The translations under genes and the position numbers were made by a program. The notes beneath the pieces were generated by a model. That model worked only from the letters and a program-made list of their open reading frames with translations. It was not told the origin of the DNA and ran no database searches. 64,000 nt of DNA, taken from Diplonema papillatum. Lineage: Eukaryota; Euglenozoa; Diplonemea; Diplonemida; Diplonemidae. Of the stretch, positions 1-10,815 are shown in pieces (position 1 is the stretch's first letter; each line of letters starts with the position of its first letter). The DNA is taken from contig JAPJBO010000049.1 of NCBI GenBank assembly GCA_030068145.1, positions 455,788 through 519,787 on the forward strand, given 5' to 3'.

Positions 1-99
1 GGTGACGGTGGCACCTCTGCCCATCTTCGCGCCCGCCCACCCGCCCCCTCGGGCAGCCGCCGCGGCGGCGAAGCCCCGCGAGGCTCGGCCCGACCACAT
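1..99 (-). CDS. 5' end of a gene running off the left edge; presequence-like N-terminus
   Basis: An ATG at 99 opens a 33-codon frame that is still open at base 1. The peptide starts MWSGRASRGF, continues with a run of six Ala and several Gly, and contains Arg and Lys but no Asp or Glu. That composition is typical of a mitochondrial or plastid targeting peptide. The sequence just upstream on the coding strand is A-rich, as expected for a leader. The mature protein lies outside the window, so no function can be given. It fits the minus-strand orientation of the other genes, but the short length keeps confidence moderate. Confidence 0.4.
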   Translation of the reverse strand, partial: MWSGRASRGFAAAAAARGGGWAGAKMGRGATVT

Positions 100-231
100 C
101 TTGCTGCTCTTTCCTTTGTTTCGGTTTCCTTTTCCAGTGAGCTAGAAAGGGGGTCGACCCGCTCGTGATAGACCGGGTATAAACAGGGCCCGATAGTGAG
201 GTTTAAGAAGGTAAAATGCTGAGAAACTGTG

Positions 232-640
232 CAGGACAACACCAGGATATGCTATAGCTTCAGGATAGTGGTGGCCTGATAGACTGTGGTGTAACTTGAT
301 ACATCATAATTGGGTACATCATGATAGAGAGCGACAGGCCTAAACGGGTGGGAAATGGTCGCAGGTCCATCCACTCGTAATAGACCGTGATAAACAGAGC
401 CCGATAAACCGCGGTGTATCGTAAAGCTGTGAGGTTATAATGCTGAAACTTCTGTGAAGGACAGCACCAGACTACGCAATAGCTCCAGGATATAGTGGTG
501 GACCTGACAGACTGTGGTGGAACTTAATACGTCAAGATTTGATACATCACGACAGACAGAACTAGGCAATGCATTGCAACTCCAGGAAATAGGGGTGGAC
601 TTGATAGACTGCGGCGCTCCTGTATGCATGACACAGCGGT
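232..640. repeat. Diverged tandem repeat, about three units
   Basis: Three related stretches (about 232-345, 449-560 and 575-640) share wording such as agctccaggatata, gtggtggacctga and tagactgtggtg followed by atacatcat. Related pieces recur at 45610-45640 and 46370-46430, so this is also a dispersed family. No coding signal is seen. Confidence 0.55.
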
Positions 641-1857
641 GAGCCATGCGATGCAGCTCCAGGTTACTACAGGCACGGAATGGAAAACGAAGGACAGCTT
701 CCTGGGCGTCTAGGAATACTCTAAAGGGGTCAGGAAACAACAAAAGCGGCTTTGAGAGGTCCCTTAGGGTGGGAGAAGGGGATACAGGGAAAGGTAAAAG
801 ATGTATCTAGTGGATGTGCGTGTGAGAGAGGAGAACAAGCGTGTATAAGACAGACCCCCGGCCCAGGACGCGGGTGCGGGTCCTCTAAATTTCGAGTGCA
901 TTTCTGTCGGCCACCACTCACTCCAACCCGGAAACAGGAAACTTGGATGGGTCAACGTCGCATAGAGATGTGAGACCGGACGAACTTATCGAAGCCTTGA
1001 GCCTTGGCTCGGCAAAATGTCACGCGCGCTGGCTGACTGCACGAGTTTTTTCCCCATCCTTTAGGCACCAATCACTCCTTTTTCTTTCGTCCCCCGGTGT
1101 CGCTCACCGGAGCAACCGGGATGGATATTGAACACCGTTCGAAGCTGGAGTGAGTCAGCTTGCTTGCAGACACTTCAAGGCACCCCATGACACAGGACGC
1201 GAAAGGCGGCCTAGAAACGGAGGTACGCTTGGCAATGCAGATGCTGCGTATCTCCTGAGGCCAAGGATACAACACCGGAGCGGCAACCCATGAGCAGCCG
1301 TGGTTAAGAGTGTGTGTGGTTGTGTGAGAGTTAGAATAGAGCATCTATTTGGTATTGGAAAAGTGGGTGCGAGGTCAGGCAAACCTTGCGCACGAGCTTC
1401 GTATAACCGTGATTCTCATAACCAGGGCTTTACTCTAAATACTCGTCGTATACACTTTGTAGTTGTATTGTTTCTCACCTAGCCCCCGTCCAATTAAGCG
1501 CAGGGGTAGCCCATCGAGTATTTTTTTGACGAGCAATCGAACCGGGCAAGCATTGAGAGCAGGCACCCTGAAGGCAGACGTGCTCTGTCGACGGGCTGCG
1601 GTACTATGTATTGTCGTCCGTCGGGAGAGTCGATAAACGCTGATGAAGATGAGGCCAGGGTGTTTGAGAGTCAAGTCTGGTTCCGCCCGCCTTGGGTGCG
1701 GACGTATCCAGTCGGTTTGGCCTCCGTGTCTTCCCCTGCTAGGCAAGCTGCGAGCCAGAATATTTTGTGAGAACCGCACGGTGCCAACGCAGCGGCCTGC
1801 GAAAGCAGCGGCCTCGGCGAAAACGATTGACAACGATCGGCGGTGGAAAACAAACGC
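641..1857. other. No gene recognised
   Basis: Only short overlapping open frames on both strands, none with a recognisable motif, repeat or splice context. I see no RNA gene. The stretch 1820-1860 shares wording with 2718-2760 beside the truncated gene copies. Confidence 0.4.
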
Positions 1858-2035
1858 ACCGCAACAAGTGAAAGGGTGTGGGCCTCCACCGCCAGGTGGG
1901 CTTTGCTAGTTCCGGGGTGGCTCCCTGGGAGGGACAGGGACGGGGTTTGTCTCGCGCTAACAGTCCCAGGGCCTCTCCCCACCCACCCTGTATGTGTTCT
2001 CGTGGTCATCGCTACCGCGCTGACCTTTCCCGAGA
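1858..2035. repeat. Dispersed repeat shared with 36690-36842
   Basis: The two copies share an ordered series of blocks (ccctgggagggacaggga, cccagggcctctccccaccc, tgtatgtgttctc, gtcatcgctaccgcgctgac) with substitutions and small indels between. This looks like an interspersed repeat fragment. Its class is unknown and it has no ORF of its own. Confidence 0.6.
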
Positions 2036-2136
2036 ACACATCAAAACAAGTCAAAGGGTGTGGCACGTGACCGCGGGAGAACACTGTTCCGGGTTCGACT
2101 GCGCGACACATGTCGTCGTGCACCCGGCAACTCACT

Positions 2137-2880
2137 CACTTTTTGAGACACTTCTTTCGCCGTGCCGCGCCATTCAAAGCTGGATCTGGTCGACTTCTGC
2201 GATGTACGCGTTGAAGCCGGACACGCCGACCATCCCATGCACCCGGCAACTCACTCACTTTTTTGAGACACTTCTTTCGCCTTGCCGCGCCATTCAAAGC
2301 TGGATCTGGTCGACTTCTGCGATGTACGCGTTGAAGCCGGACACGCATGCACCCGGCGACACACTCACTTTTTGAGACACTTCTTTCGCCGTGCCGCGCC
2401 ATTCAAAGCTGGATCTGGTCGACTTCTGCGATGTACGCGTTGAAGCCGGACACCCAGTCGTTCTGCTGGTCCTCCCAGTTCTTCTCGTCCTGCTGGGTCG
2501 GGAAGAGGGTCGCCGGCTCCGGGAAGCAGCCGGCTGGCCCTGCGAGCTCGGCGTCCGGGCGAAGCGGCGTAAACGCGCTGTTGAAGATCGAAAACCCGCC
2601 GGCCGACTGCACCGTCCGCGTCGAATCCGCGCGGGCAGCCTGCCTGGACGAGACCGCAGACCCCGGCGGGGCGGCGGTGGGGCGCGGGGGATCGGAACAC
2701 AGGGGTCGCCGCCGCGAAACGATCGACAGCGATTGGCGGTGGAAAACAAACGCACCGCAACGCCCGGGGAGTCCACACTGAGCGGGTGCGCTCCCGGCGG
2801 ACTATCAGTCGAGCCTCGTCACTTGTTCCGGGTTCGACTGATACGCCGACGATCCCATGCACCCGGCGACACACTCACTT
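2137..2880 (-). pseudogene. Three truncated direct copies of the 3' end of the 919-codon gene
   Basis: Pieces at about 2138-2224, 2258-2344 and 2365-2745 repeat the final codons and 3' flank of the gene at 2913-5672, in the same orientation. The first two cover only the last roughly 20 codons (the AEVDQIQL end) plus flank. The third extends upstream through the FSIFNSAF region and beyond. They lie immediately downstream of the parent gene and carry no start, so they are dead 3' echoes and not separate genes. Confidence 0.8.
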
Positions 2881-2912
2881 TTTGAGACACTTCTTTCGCC
2901 GTGCCGCGCCAT

Positions 2913-5672
2913 TCAAAGCTGGATCTGGTCAACTTCTGCGATGTACGCGTTGAAGCCGGACACCCAGTCGTTCTGCTGCTCCTCCCAGTTCTTCTCGTCC
3001 TGCTGGGTCGGGAAGAGGGTCGCCGGCTCCGGGAAGCAGCCGGCTGGCCCTGCGAGCTCGGCGTCCGGGCGGAGCGGCGTAAACGCGCTGTTGAAGATCG
3101 AAAACCCGCCGGCCGACTGCACCGTCCGCGTTGAATCCGCACGGGCGGCCTGCCTGGACGAGACCGCAGACCCGGCGGGGTGGTAGTGGGACGCGGGGGA
3201 TTGGAACACTGGGGTCGCCGCCGCGAACGAACAGACCGAGCCCGGCGGCGGCAGGTCCCCCGCCTTCGAAGCCAACGAAGCAGCCGGCGTCCGAGGGGGG
3301 GGTGCAAACGCCGGCTTGCACCCCGAGCTCCCGTTCACGGTGGAGAACCCGGAGACCGACGGCAGCGCGTTGGCGTCTACCCGCGCGAGCGGCTGCTGCT
3401 GGCCGCCGCCCGTCCTCTGCCGCTTCCCTGCGGGTTCGGCGGTAGACCGCGTCGCGGCGGTCAGCGAGGAGAACGACGACGGCGACGGCCTGTCCCCCTC
3501 GCCGCCGCCCCCGGACACGGTCACGGACGGCGCCTTGAGCGACAGACCCCCCCCGGATACCGACGACGCGAGCTGGATGCTCGAATCAACCGCGGCGCTG
3601 CCGGGGCTCCCCGCCTGCCGCGGGATGCCCTGCTCGCTCTGCCGCGTCAGGGTGGTGCCGGAGGGCCGGTCGGACGCGAACAACTCGCTGAGCCCGTCGT
3701 CGGAGCAGAACGAGTGCCTCGCCCGCTTGCCGGTCCTCTCGTTGGTCACGGGGTGCCGCGTGGTGGACAGCGCGGGGCCCACTGCAGCTTCTACGTCCAG
3801 ACTCTCCGGGCGACCCTTCGACAGAAGACTGGCCGAAGGGTCCGCGGAGTACTGGGTGCCGAGGTGATACGACCGCGAGGACGGAGCTTTGGCGGTTCGT
3901 TGGAACTCCACCGTGCAGACTTCATCCTCTGATGCGGGGGACCCGCGGCCGTGGGTGGGCTGCGGGGTTATGCCGATCATCGACGGGGACAGCGTCGTGA
4001 TCAGGGAAGAGGCGGGGAGAAGGGCGGACGAATACACGTCCGAATGCGACGCGGGCTGGCCCTCGCGCCGGCGCAGCGGCAAGCCGGCGGGGTTGCCCCG
4101 GCTGCTGCTGCCGCTGCAGCTACGACTGCCGCTACTCGTCAGCTCGTCGGTACTCTTCGACCGGCCCCGCCTTGCCGCGCCGCGCCGGACGGCCCGGGAA
4201 TTCGAAGCCGCGGTGCTTTCGCTGCACGCGAGGCTCTCCCGCCCCTTGCGGGAGGGTACCGCCGTTCCCTTGAACTTCGACGAAAACGACGCCCCCGCCG
4301 CCGCCGCCGCGTAGCCCCCGGGGGCCCTCCGGCGCCCGGAGCGCCGCTTGACCTGGCCGTTTATGTGCAGCGAAGACGAAGCGTCCGTCTGGCTGCTGCC
4401 CGACGACCCTTCCGACGCGCTGGAGGGGTGGCCGTCGTTCCCGCCGTAGCGCGGCCCGAGGAGGTCGTTCTGCCGCAGGGCGGCGTCGAAGCGGCTGCGG
4501 GCGTTCGCCAGCGGGTCGGAAGAAAGGCGGGCGGCCGGCGGTGTCTCGTGCGCTGTCGTCGCCGTCGTGCTCGCGGCTTCGGACTGCGGCGGCTGCCGCC
4601 GTTCTCGCGGGGGTGTCTCTGTTTGGTTCGGGGAAGGAAGCGTCACCGAGTCATCCGTGGGTGCCGGCTGGCTTGCGGCGTTGCTGGCAACCCGGCGCTG
4701 CGGCGCCTGCTGCTGCTGCTGCCACTTTCGCGGGGGTGTCTCTGTCCGGTTGGGGGAAGGAAGCGTCACCGAGTCCTCCGTGGCCGCGGGCTGGCTTGCC
4801 GCGTTGCCCGCGACTTGGCGCTGCGGCTGCTGCTGCCACTTCCGCGGGGGCGTCTCGGTCTGGTTCGGAGAAGGCAGGGTTACCGAGTCGCCGTCTGTAG
4901 CGGTGTTCGTGCTTGGCTTCGTCTTCGCCGCCGCACCGGCGCCTTTGCGCTGCAGCGGCTGGTGCTGCCGCATTCGCGGGGGCGTCTCGGTCTGGTCCGG
5001 GGAAGGGAGCGCCACCGAGTCGTCGGTGGCTGCAAGCTGGCTTGCAGCGTCGCCGGCGCCCTTGCGCTGCGGCTGCTGCTGCTGCTGCCACTTTCGCGGG
5101 GGCGTCTCGGTCTGGTTCGGAGAAGGGAGGGTCACCGAATCTTCGGTGGCTGGCTGGCTTGTGGCGGTGCCGTTCGCCTTCTTCGCGCGCACCAGGCCGG
5201 CCTTGCCGGCGGCCAGAGCGCGGCGCGGGTCGTTTGCCGACGACGCGAGGGATGACACGGTTTTAGGGCCGCCGCCCAGCTTCTGCCCGGGGGCCCCCTT
5301 CGCCCTGCCCTTGCCCAGCCAGAACGCTGCGCCCGACGCTGAGCCCGCCTTGGCGGGCGCCGGCTCGGCGCGCGGCGGCTTGTGCAGGGGCGTGATCGTG
5401 TAGTTCCCGCTCGAGACGCTCAGCAGCTCCTGCGTGACCCGCGGCGGCGGCTGCTGCTGCTGCTGGAGGGGCGGCTGGTGCCAGTTCGGGCGGTACGGCC
5501 GCATCACCTGGTGCCGCGGCGTCTCCCAGTCGTTCTCCTGCGTCCGGAACCCGGGCAGCCGGGCCGGCGTGTCGCGCCCGAGGGACCCTTCGCTCACAGA
5601 CACGGCGGTGCCCAGCCTCAGCGAAGCATCGCTGTCCGCCACCGACTGGCTGTCGTCGGCGCCTTTTGGCAT
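2913..5672 (-). CDS. Large disordered protein with five internal repeats, unidentified
   Basis: A 919-codon single frame starts at an ATG (MPKGADDSQS) and ends at AEVDQIQL-stop. It is rich in Ser, Pro, Gln, Ala and Arg. About residues 175-375 hold five repeats of roughly 35-40 residues, each with a core like DSVTLPSPNQTETPPR followed by a Gln run. A Ser-rich basic segment follows, and the C-terminal fifth has short aromatic motifs (SIFNSAF, TPVFQSP, GFSTVNG). I see no signal peptide, membrane segment or catalytic domain. GC-rich codon use and duplication of both ends of this locus support a real gene. The aromatic motifs loosely recall scaffold or nucleoporin-like linear motifs, but that is speculation. 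One or more short introns read in frame cannot be excluded. Confidence 0.65.
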   Translation of the reverse strand: MPKGADDSQSVADSDASLRLGTAVSVSEGSLGRDTPARLPGFRTQENDWETPRHQVMRPYRPNWHQPPLQQQQQPPPRVTQELLSVSSGNYTITPLHKPPRAEPAPAKAGSASGAAFWLGKGRAKGAPGQKLGGGPKTVSSLASSANDPRRALAAGKAGLVRAKKANGTATSQPATEDSVTLPSPNQTETPPRKWQQQQQPQRKGAGDAASQLAATDDSVALPSPDQTETPPRMRQHQPLQRKGAGAAAKTKPSTNTATDGDSVTLPSPNQTETPPRKWQQQPQRQVAGNAASQPAATEDSVTLPSPNRTETPPRKWQQQQQAPQRRVASNAASQPAPTDDSVTLPSPNQTETPPRERRQPPQSEAASTTATTAHETPPAARLSSDPLANARSRFDAALRQNDLLGPRYGGNDGHPSSASEGSSGSSQTDASSSLHINGQVKRRSGRRRAPGGYAAAAAGASFSSKFKGTAVPSRKGRESLACSESTAASNSRAVRRGAARRGRSKSTDELTSSGSRSCSGSSSRGNPAGLPLRRREGQPASHSDVYSSALLPASSLITTLSPSMIGITPQPTHGRGSPASEDEVCTVEFQRTAKAPSSRSYHLGTQYSADPSASLLSKGRPESLDVEAAVGPALSTTRHPVTNERTGKRARHSFCSDDGLSELFASDRPSGTTLTRQSEQGIPRQAGSPGSAAVDSSIQLASSVSGGGLSLKAPSVTVSGGGGEGDRPSPSSFSSLTAATRSTAEPAGKRQRTGGGQQQPLARVDANALPSVSGFSTVNGSSGCKPAFAPPPRTPAASLASKAGDLPPPGSVCSFAAATPVFQSPASHYHPAGSAVSSRQAARADSTRTVQSAGGFSIFNSAFTPLRPDAELAGPAGCFPEPATLFPTQQDEKNWEEQQNDWVSGFNAYIAEVDQIQL

Positions 5673-5711
5673 CTTTGTTAGTGTTTTCCCCGACGCTTTC
5701 TTTCTTTGCTG

Positions 5712-6225
5712 GTGTGATCAGATTCAAGTTTTGCCGGGTATGTGCTGCTGGTGTGATCAGATTCAACTTTTTGCCGAGTATGTGCTGTGGTGTGATCAGA
5801 TTCAAGTTTTTGCCGCATATGTGCTGCTGGTGTGATCCGATTCAAGTGTTTGCCGAGTATGTGCTGTGGTGTGATCAGATTCAAGTTTTGCCGGGTATGT
5901 GCTGCTGGTGTGATCAGATTCAACTTTTTGCCGAGTATGTGCTGTGGTGTGATCAGATTCAAGTTTTTGCCGCATATGTGCTGCTGGTGTGATCCGATTC
6001 AAGTGTTTGCCGAGTATGTGCTGTGGTGTGATCAGATTCAAGTTTTTGCCGCATATGTAGATTCAAGTGTTTGCCGAGTATGATCCAAGTTTTTGCCGCA
6101 TATGTGCTGCTGGTGTGATCAGATTCAAGTGTTTGCCGAGTATGTGTTGTGGTGTGATCAGATTCAAGTTTTTGCCGAGGATGTGCTGTGGTGTGATCAG
6201 ATTCAAGTTTTGCCGGGTTTGTGCC
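5712..6225. repeat. Tandem array of about 39-40 bp units, roughly 13 copies
   Basis: Units follow the pattern tggtgtgatcagattcaag plus ttttgccg plus a variable tatgtgctg segment. Two alternating subtypes (ttgccgggta and ttgccgagta or gccgcatatg) suggest higher-order duplication. The array abuts the 5' end of the 919-codon gene, so it occupies its upstream region. Open frames through it are a by-product of the repeat. Confidence 0.85.
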
Positions 6226-6330
6226 GAGTTGCGACACGGTTTTAGGGGAGCCGCACGGCTTTTGCCCCTCTTCGCCCTGACCTTGCCCAGCCAAACGCTG
6301 CGCCCGATGCACGCCCCTGCGTGGCGTCGC
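6226..6330 (-). pseudogene. Fragment copied from the 5' part of the 919-codon gene
   Basis: This stretch repeats the coding DNA at about 5240-5345 (the segment encoding FWLGKGRAKG and GGPKTVSS) with several substitutions and small indels, in the same orientation. It lies on the far side of the 39-bp array. The frame is not maintained against the parent, so it is a gene fragment. It implies that the array and the fragment moved or duplicated together. Confidence 0.7.
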
Positions 6331-6544
6331 ACACGGCGCACCCTGATTGACGAAAAAAAAAGTTTGCGCGGCAAACGCATCCACAAGACGGCAAACAAAA
6401 GGGAAGAACGGCGTGTTTCAGTTCTGGTTTTTCTTTTCTGGAGGGTGTGCCGGTTCCGAGCCCGGCGACACCTGTCGGAATATTACTCTAAGGTGGCTGT
6501 GTCCTGCATGCGCTGCAGAAGACGGAGAAGTGCGGAGGAAACCG

Positions 6545-6720
6545 CGTGTAGGGGGGCAGGAGCTTGGACGGTCAACCGCAAGATGCTAAACCCTGGGCCC
6601 GGGATTGCCCGGACAACCCCGTCGGCTTTGCCCTGTGACCAACTGTCTCGATGGGCTCGTGTTCAGTGTAAGCCCCAAGGTTCGCCGCGCTTCGATGCTC
6701 TTGTTTGAGTAAATTGTTAG
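6545..6720 (-). repeat. Diverged copy of the ~290-bp dispersed repeat
   Basis: Shares ordered blocks (gctcgtgttcag, agccccaaggt, cgatgct) with the repeat at 15517-15790, 17512-17775 and 35110-35410. It lies in the same relative orientation as the 35 kb copy. It is more diverged than the other three copies. Confidence 0.5.
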
Positions 6721-6977
6721 CTGGTAGTTGGGAGGGACCTCTGGTGGTGATCTGGCTCCTGGTACGCACCTTGTGAAGGTTTGGTTCCGTGTTGCCTTAC
6801 TCCAATGTTCTTGGGGCTCAAAGGTCTCTTTTGTCATGAGGTGCCTGTTGGAGGGGAGGCGGATGTGCTTTGACAAACGCACACAGCAATCTGCTACCAA
6901 CACATGGAACATGGAGTGTCGGCACCCTGGTGGGGCGGATGCGTGAACGCATCGGCTCTGCTCTATCTGTTCACTCC

Positions 6978-7285
6978 GTGGCACGAACACATTCTTTATC
7001 TGCGTCGCGTCACTTCTTGGCGCGACAAGCAGTGCAGCCACGACGTGCTGAATGACGGCTCAGCGTAAAGTATCCGCAGAGCACCAGTCTAGCTCATTCC
7101 GCGCGACTTGCGGCCATGCAGCGCGGCACCGTGGCACGAACACATTCTTTGACTGCACGTCGCGTCACTTCTTGGCGCTACAAGCAGTGCAGCCACGACG
7201 TACTGAATGACGGCTCAGCGTAAAGTATCCGTAGAGCACCAGTCTCGCTCATTCCGCGCGACTTGCGGCCATGCAGCGCGGCCCA
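6978..7285. repeat. Direct duplication of about 150 bp
   Basis: Two near-identical units, starting at about 6978 and 7132, contain ggcacgaacacattcttt, cacttcttggcgc, gtgcagccacgacg and gcggccatgcagcgcggc. They lie just downstream of the 14-3-3 stop codon. No coding evidence. Confidence 0.8.
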
Positions 7286-7453
7286 TGCGTGGTGAAGGGC
7301 GCCCTGGAGCCAGAGGGTTGTTAGACTTGGATACTGCCCTGTGGACACCATGGCGTGACATGGCAAAGGAGCCGTGCGGCAGGCTCCCCCGTCCTCTTTC
7401 ACTCCGTAGCGCAAGCTTTCGGTCATCAACGACAACACCGCGTATGGTCGGGC

Positions 7454-9440
7454 TCAGGCCACCTCAAGTGTGTCATGGTCATCTTCGGCCCACAACGCCA
7501 GATTGTCGCGGAGAAGCTGTTTTGTTTGCATCATAAAGGGATTATATACTTTTTTTTCAACGATTTTATTTGTTATGTGGCTGTTGGTGCGCTGAGAGCC
7601 AAAGGAGGTTGCCGATCGACGGATCGGCATACAAATTACAACCGTGGTTTACGTCCCCGCGATGGGTCCTTTATCTTCATCAGACAATCTCTGCGTATAG
7701 GCAGAAGCAAACAAAACGAAGCGTCAACACGTGGTTCAGTAGTTACAGCACCTTCGGTTCTTTGTCTGGCAGCTTTTGTCAACATTTCCTGCAAAGCCGG
7801 TGCTTGTGTTTAAAAAACAGGCCATGCCGGTCTACCCCACGACAACATGTATCGACTTTCGTGGTGCATCAACTCCCTCAATGAAAATGGATTATGAACT
7901 AGTCAGTAACTTCCAAGAACAGTTGCAACCGACAAGGGTTGCACCACGACGAAAGCGCGGAAAAAGTGACCCTTCTGGAGTCACGTAGCGAAAAGCTAGC
8001 GTAGTGTGGTACTCATTTGCATGCGAATGACTCCCCACTAACGCAACAAGAAGACCACCCGGCGCTTGAGATGCAAGTCAACGTCCTGACGTCTCTCGGA
8101 GGCGGAAACATGGCCGGACTCAACAAGAGGCCACAGATGGCGAGCCAGCAGGCGTTTGAAGCCGTGATGCGCGCCTACGAAGCCGCCGCACGAGAGCAGA
8201 CGGCGAAGAAGGCCGGCGACAAGGTGCGAGCCATACCGCAGGCTGGGCTCCGCAAAGCTGCAACACTGAACGGCAGTTTTCGACCGCAGACGCATTACCC
8301 GTCGGGATGGGAGCGCAAGCAGGCTCGATGGAAGCACGAGGTCAAGCAGGAGAGACGAACTGCGCAGACTGAGCGCAAGACGTGCACCAAGGGCAGACCA
8401 GGACGTTGGGACCGTGCGAAGTCGAAGAAGGAGTCCAGAAGCGAAGCAACAACACCAACGCGGAAACGCAACCCGAAGGCAGCCAAGCGGACCTCCCAGG
8501 GCAGGGGGGAACCTGCGGCAGTGAAGTAACGAAGCTCATCCGAGTGTCCGATGAAACCCCTTGTCAATACCACCCAACGACTGCGACGCGCGTGCGAAAT
8601 GTCGGACGCTAGCGTCTGTCAAGAGCATGCGCGACTCAGCCGTGTTTTAAAGGTGAGATGAGAGGCATCGGCTCACTCTGTCAAAGGACCATACCACTAA
8701 CGCAACAAGAAGAGTGAAAAAGGTGATACCTGCACGATAGCTTTCGACTCCGCATATGACTCGTCATCAAGAGACTCGAGCTCGGACACAGCGTTGTCGA
8801 ACGCCTTCTGCGCGATTTCGACCGCTTGCTGCCCGTTCTTGCCGATTTCGTACGCGAACACGGCGAAGTTGAGGGCGAGGCCAAGCCGGATGGGGTGCGT
8901 GTGCGGCAGGCTTCTGGCCGCGATGTCCTGCGCGCGGTGGTACGAATCAGACGCCGCGTCCTTGTGGAAGGGGGTGGAGCTGATCTCCGTGTAGTAGCGG
9001 TGGTAGTCCGCTTTGGACTTCAGGTAAAAGACTTGCTCCTCCGGTCCCTTCGCGTTCGGGATCAAGTGCGACTCGAGCAGCGAGAACAGCTCGTCGCAGA
9101 TGTCCTCGATCTCTTTTTCGACGGTCTTCCGCAGGCCGCCGATGAGCCTCGTCTCCTTCGCGTTGCCCTTGATCTCCTCGCGGTCTTCGGCGCCGGCCAC
9201 GATCCGCCAGCTCAGCCGCTTCGGCGATATCAGCATCTTATAGGCCATGGACACCAGGTTGCGCTCCTCCGTCGTCAGGTCGGGGTGCATCTTGATCACC
9301 TTCCGGAGGCACAGCGCCATCTCCTCGTACCGTTCGGCTTGCTCGCACAGCTTCGCCATGTACACAAGCTCCACTCGGTCGTCGGGCAGTTGAAACCCGG
9401 CGTTGCTGTTGCCGCCGCCGGTGTTAGCCATCGCAGGCAT
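7454..9440 (-). CDS. 14-3-3 protein, two exons
   Basis: A phosphoserine/phosphothreonine-binding adaptor that acts as a dimer in cytosol and nucleus. Exon 1 is 9440-8730 (237 codons) and ends CAG before a GT donor (GTATCACC). Exon 2 is 7516-7454 and follows an acceptor AAACAAAACAG; it encodes LLRDNLALW and a short acidic tail ending LEVA. Both junctions are phase 0. The spliced product is about 257 residues, normal for the family. Ligand-pocket residues are present: Lys68 in MAYKML, Arg75 in KRLSWR, Arg148-Tyr149 in YHRYY and Asn191 in LALNFAVF. The start is MPAMAN; the Met three codons later is possible. The 1.2-kb intron is filled by a mobile element lying antisense to the gene. Identification is firm. 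The join is inferred from the family sequence and splice sites. Confidence 0.93.
8003..8712 (+). mobile_element. Dispersed cassette-like element inside the 14-3-3 intron (deleted copy)
   Basis: Shares its whole length with 60660-61490. Left end: a near-palindrome catttgcatgcgaatg and the site actaacgcaacaagaag (8037-8053). Right end: the same site again (8695-8711), so about 640 bp lies between direct repeats. Between them is a plus-strand basic frame (8017-8529; LNKRP, EAVMRAYEAAAR, many Lys/Arg) and then the block with the GACGCTAGCGTC hairpin. Relative to the 60 kb copy it lacks about 140 bp near the left end. Where the copies differ in the AGLNKRP-to-YEAA part, five of seven changes I compared are synonymous. 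I cannot assign the protein to a family. It is antisense to 14-3-3 and starts about 17 nt inside the intron. Confidence 0.6.
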
Positions 9441-9639
9441 GCTATGCGGCGAAGAATTGGAGGGCAAAAAGTGTGCAGTTTCTTTTTGTGCACGTCGGCC
9501 TGCGTAATTTTTTTGAGATGGGAGAGAGGGCGGCGCGCTTGTCTGCGTGCGGGCGTGTTGGAGCTCAGTTGTGGGGAATCCCTGCACGGCAGGTGCCGAC
9601 GCTGCTGCTTAGTCTTGTCGGCTGTGTGTGTGCGTGTGT

Positions 9640-9745
9640 TGGAATTCAATCGCGAGTAACCCCTGAAGCGGAGGTTGGCCCGAGTTTCCTTCACGCCACA
9701 GCTGATGGTCCTGCCGGCTGCTTGTGGTGGCCGCGCGCTGATGTA
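9640..9745. repeat. Dispersed repeat shared with 44505-44725
   Basis: Contains cacagctgatggtcctgccg, gctgctygtggtggcc and gcgctgatgt, as do two units near 44.5-44.7 kb. It lies upstream of the 14-3-3 start. Class unknown. Confidence 0.65.
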
Positions 9746-10005
9746 AACTGCAGCCTCGTTTGGTTAAGGCTCCCTGCTTCATGACCCATGTGCTGCTGGT
9801 TGCAACACGTATCTGGGGGCAATCGCCTCTTTTTACACGCGGTGCGGCGGGGTGCTCCATGCCTCGTGCAACTTGTCCGTCGCATTCCTCGCTCGCCTTG
9901 CTGTTGGTGTGGTCTGTGTTGACCCAGCTAGTGAGTTGCAACCGCAAGCTGAGCGGCTATGAAAGTCGAGTCGGCTACTTTTAGCCTCGTGCTTAGTTGA
10001 GATGC

Positions 10006-10815
10006 AACAGTTCACCAGGGTGAAAAGTTAGCTTGTAAACGACGGATGCGGGGTTCCTTTTTCTTGTGGGCTGTTGTGGGCGGCAAGCACGAATCATGGA
10101 TTGGCGCAACAGTGCACCAGGGTGAAAAGTTAGCTTGTAAACGACGGACGCGGGGTTCCTTTTTCATGTGGGCTGTTGTGGGCGGCAAGCACGAATCATG
10201 GATTGGCGCAACAGTTCACCAGGGTGAAAAGTTAGCTTGTAAACGACGGATGCGGGGTTCCTTTTTCTTGTGGGCTGTTGTGGGCGGCAAGCACGAATCA
10301 TGGATTGGCGCAACAGTTCACCAGGGTGAAAAGTTAGCTTGTAAACGACGGATGCGGGGTTCCTTTTTCTTGTGGGCTGTTGTGGGCGGCAAGCACGAAT
10401 CATGGATTGGCGCAACAGTTCACCAGGGTGAAAAGTTAGCTTGTAAACGACGGATGCGGGGTTCCTTTTTCTTGTGGGCTGTTGTGGGCGGCAAGCACGA
10501 ATCATGGATTGGCGCAACAGTTCACCAGGGTGAAAAGTTAGCTTGTAAACGACGGATGCGGGGTTCCTTTTTCTTGTGGGCTGTTGTGGGCGGCAAGCAC
10601 GAATCATGGATTGGCGCAACAGTTCACCAGGGTGAAAAGTTAGCTTGTAAACGACGGACGCGGGGTTCCTTTTTCTTGTGGGCTGTTGTGGGCGGCATGC
10701 ACGAACCATGGATTGGCGCAACAGTTCACCAGGGTGAAAAGTTAGCTTGTAAACGACGGACGCGGGGTTCCTTTTTCTTGTGGGCTGTTGTGGGCGGCAT
10801 GCACGAACCATGCAT
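10006..10815. repeat. 102-bp tandem array, about 8 copies
   Basis: Each unit contains gttcaccagggtgaaaag, ttagcttgtaaacgacgg, cggggttcctttttcttg and gggctgttgtgggcggc. Copies differ by only a few bases, so it is recently homogenised. Because 102 is a multiple of three, frames stay open on both strands (303 codons on plus, 219 on minus). I read those as artefacts of the period. Confidence 0.92.

Noticed and set aside
3951..5403. Long plus-strand frames (434 and 278 codons) over the 919-codon gene
   Set aside because: They are antisense shadows of a GC-rich, repeat-containing coding region.
8730..9440. 14-3-3 as a C-terminally truncated pseudogene
   Set aside because: The frame does run into repeat DNA, but a GT donor lies exactly at the family position and the missing LLRDNLALW exon is found at 7454-7516 behind a good acceptor in phase.
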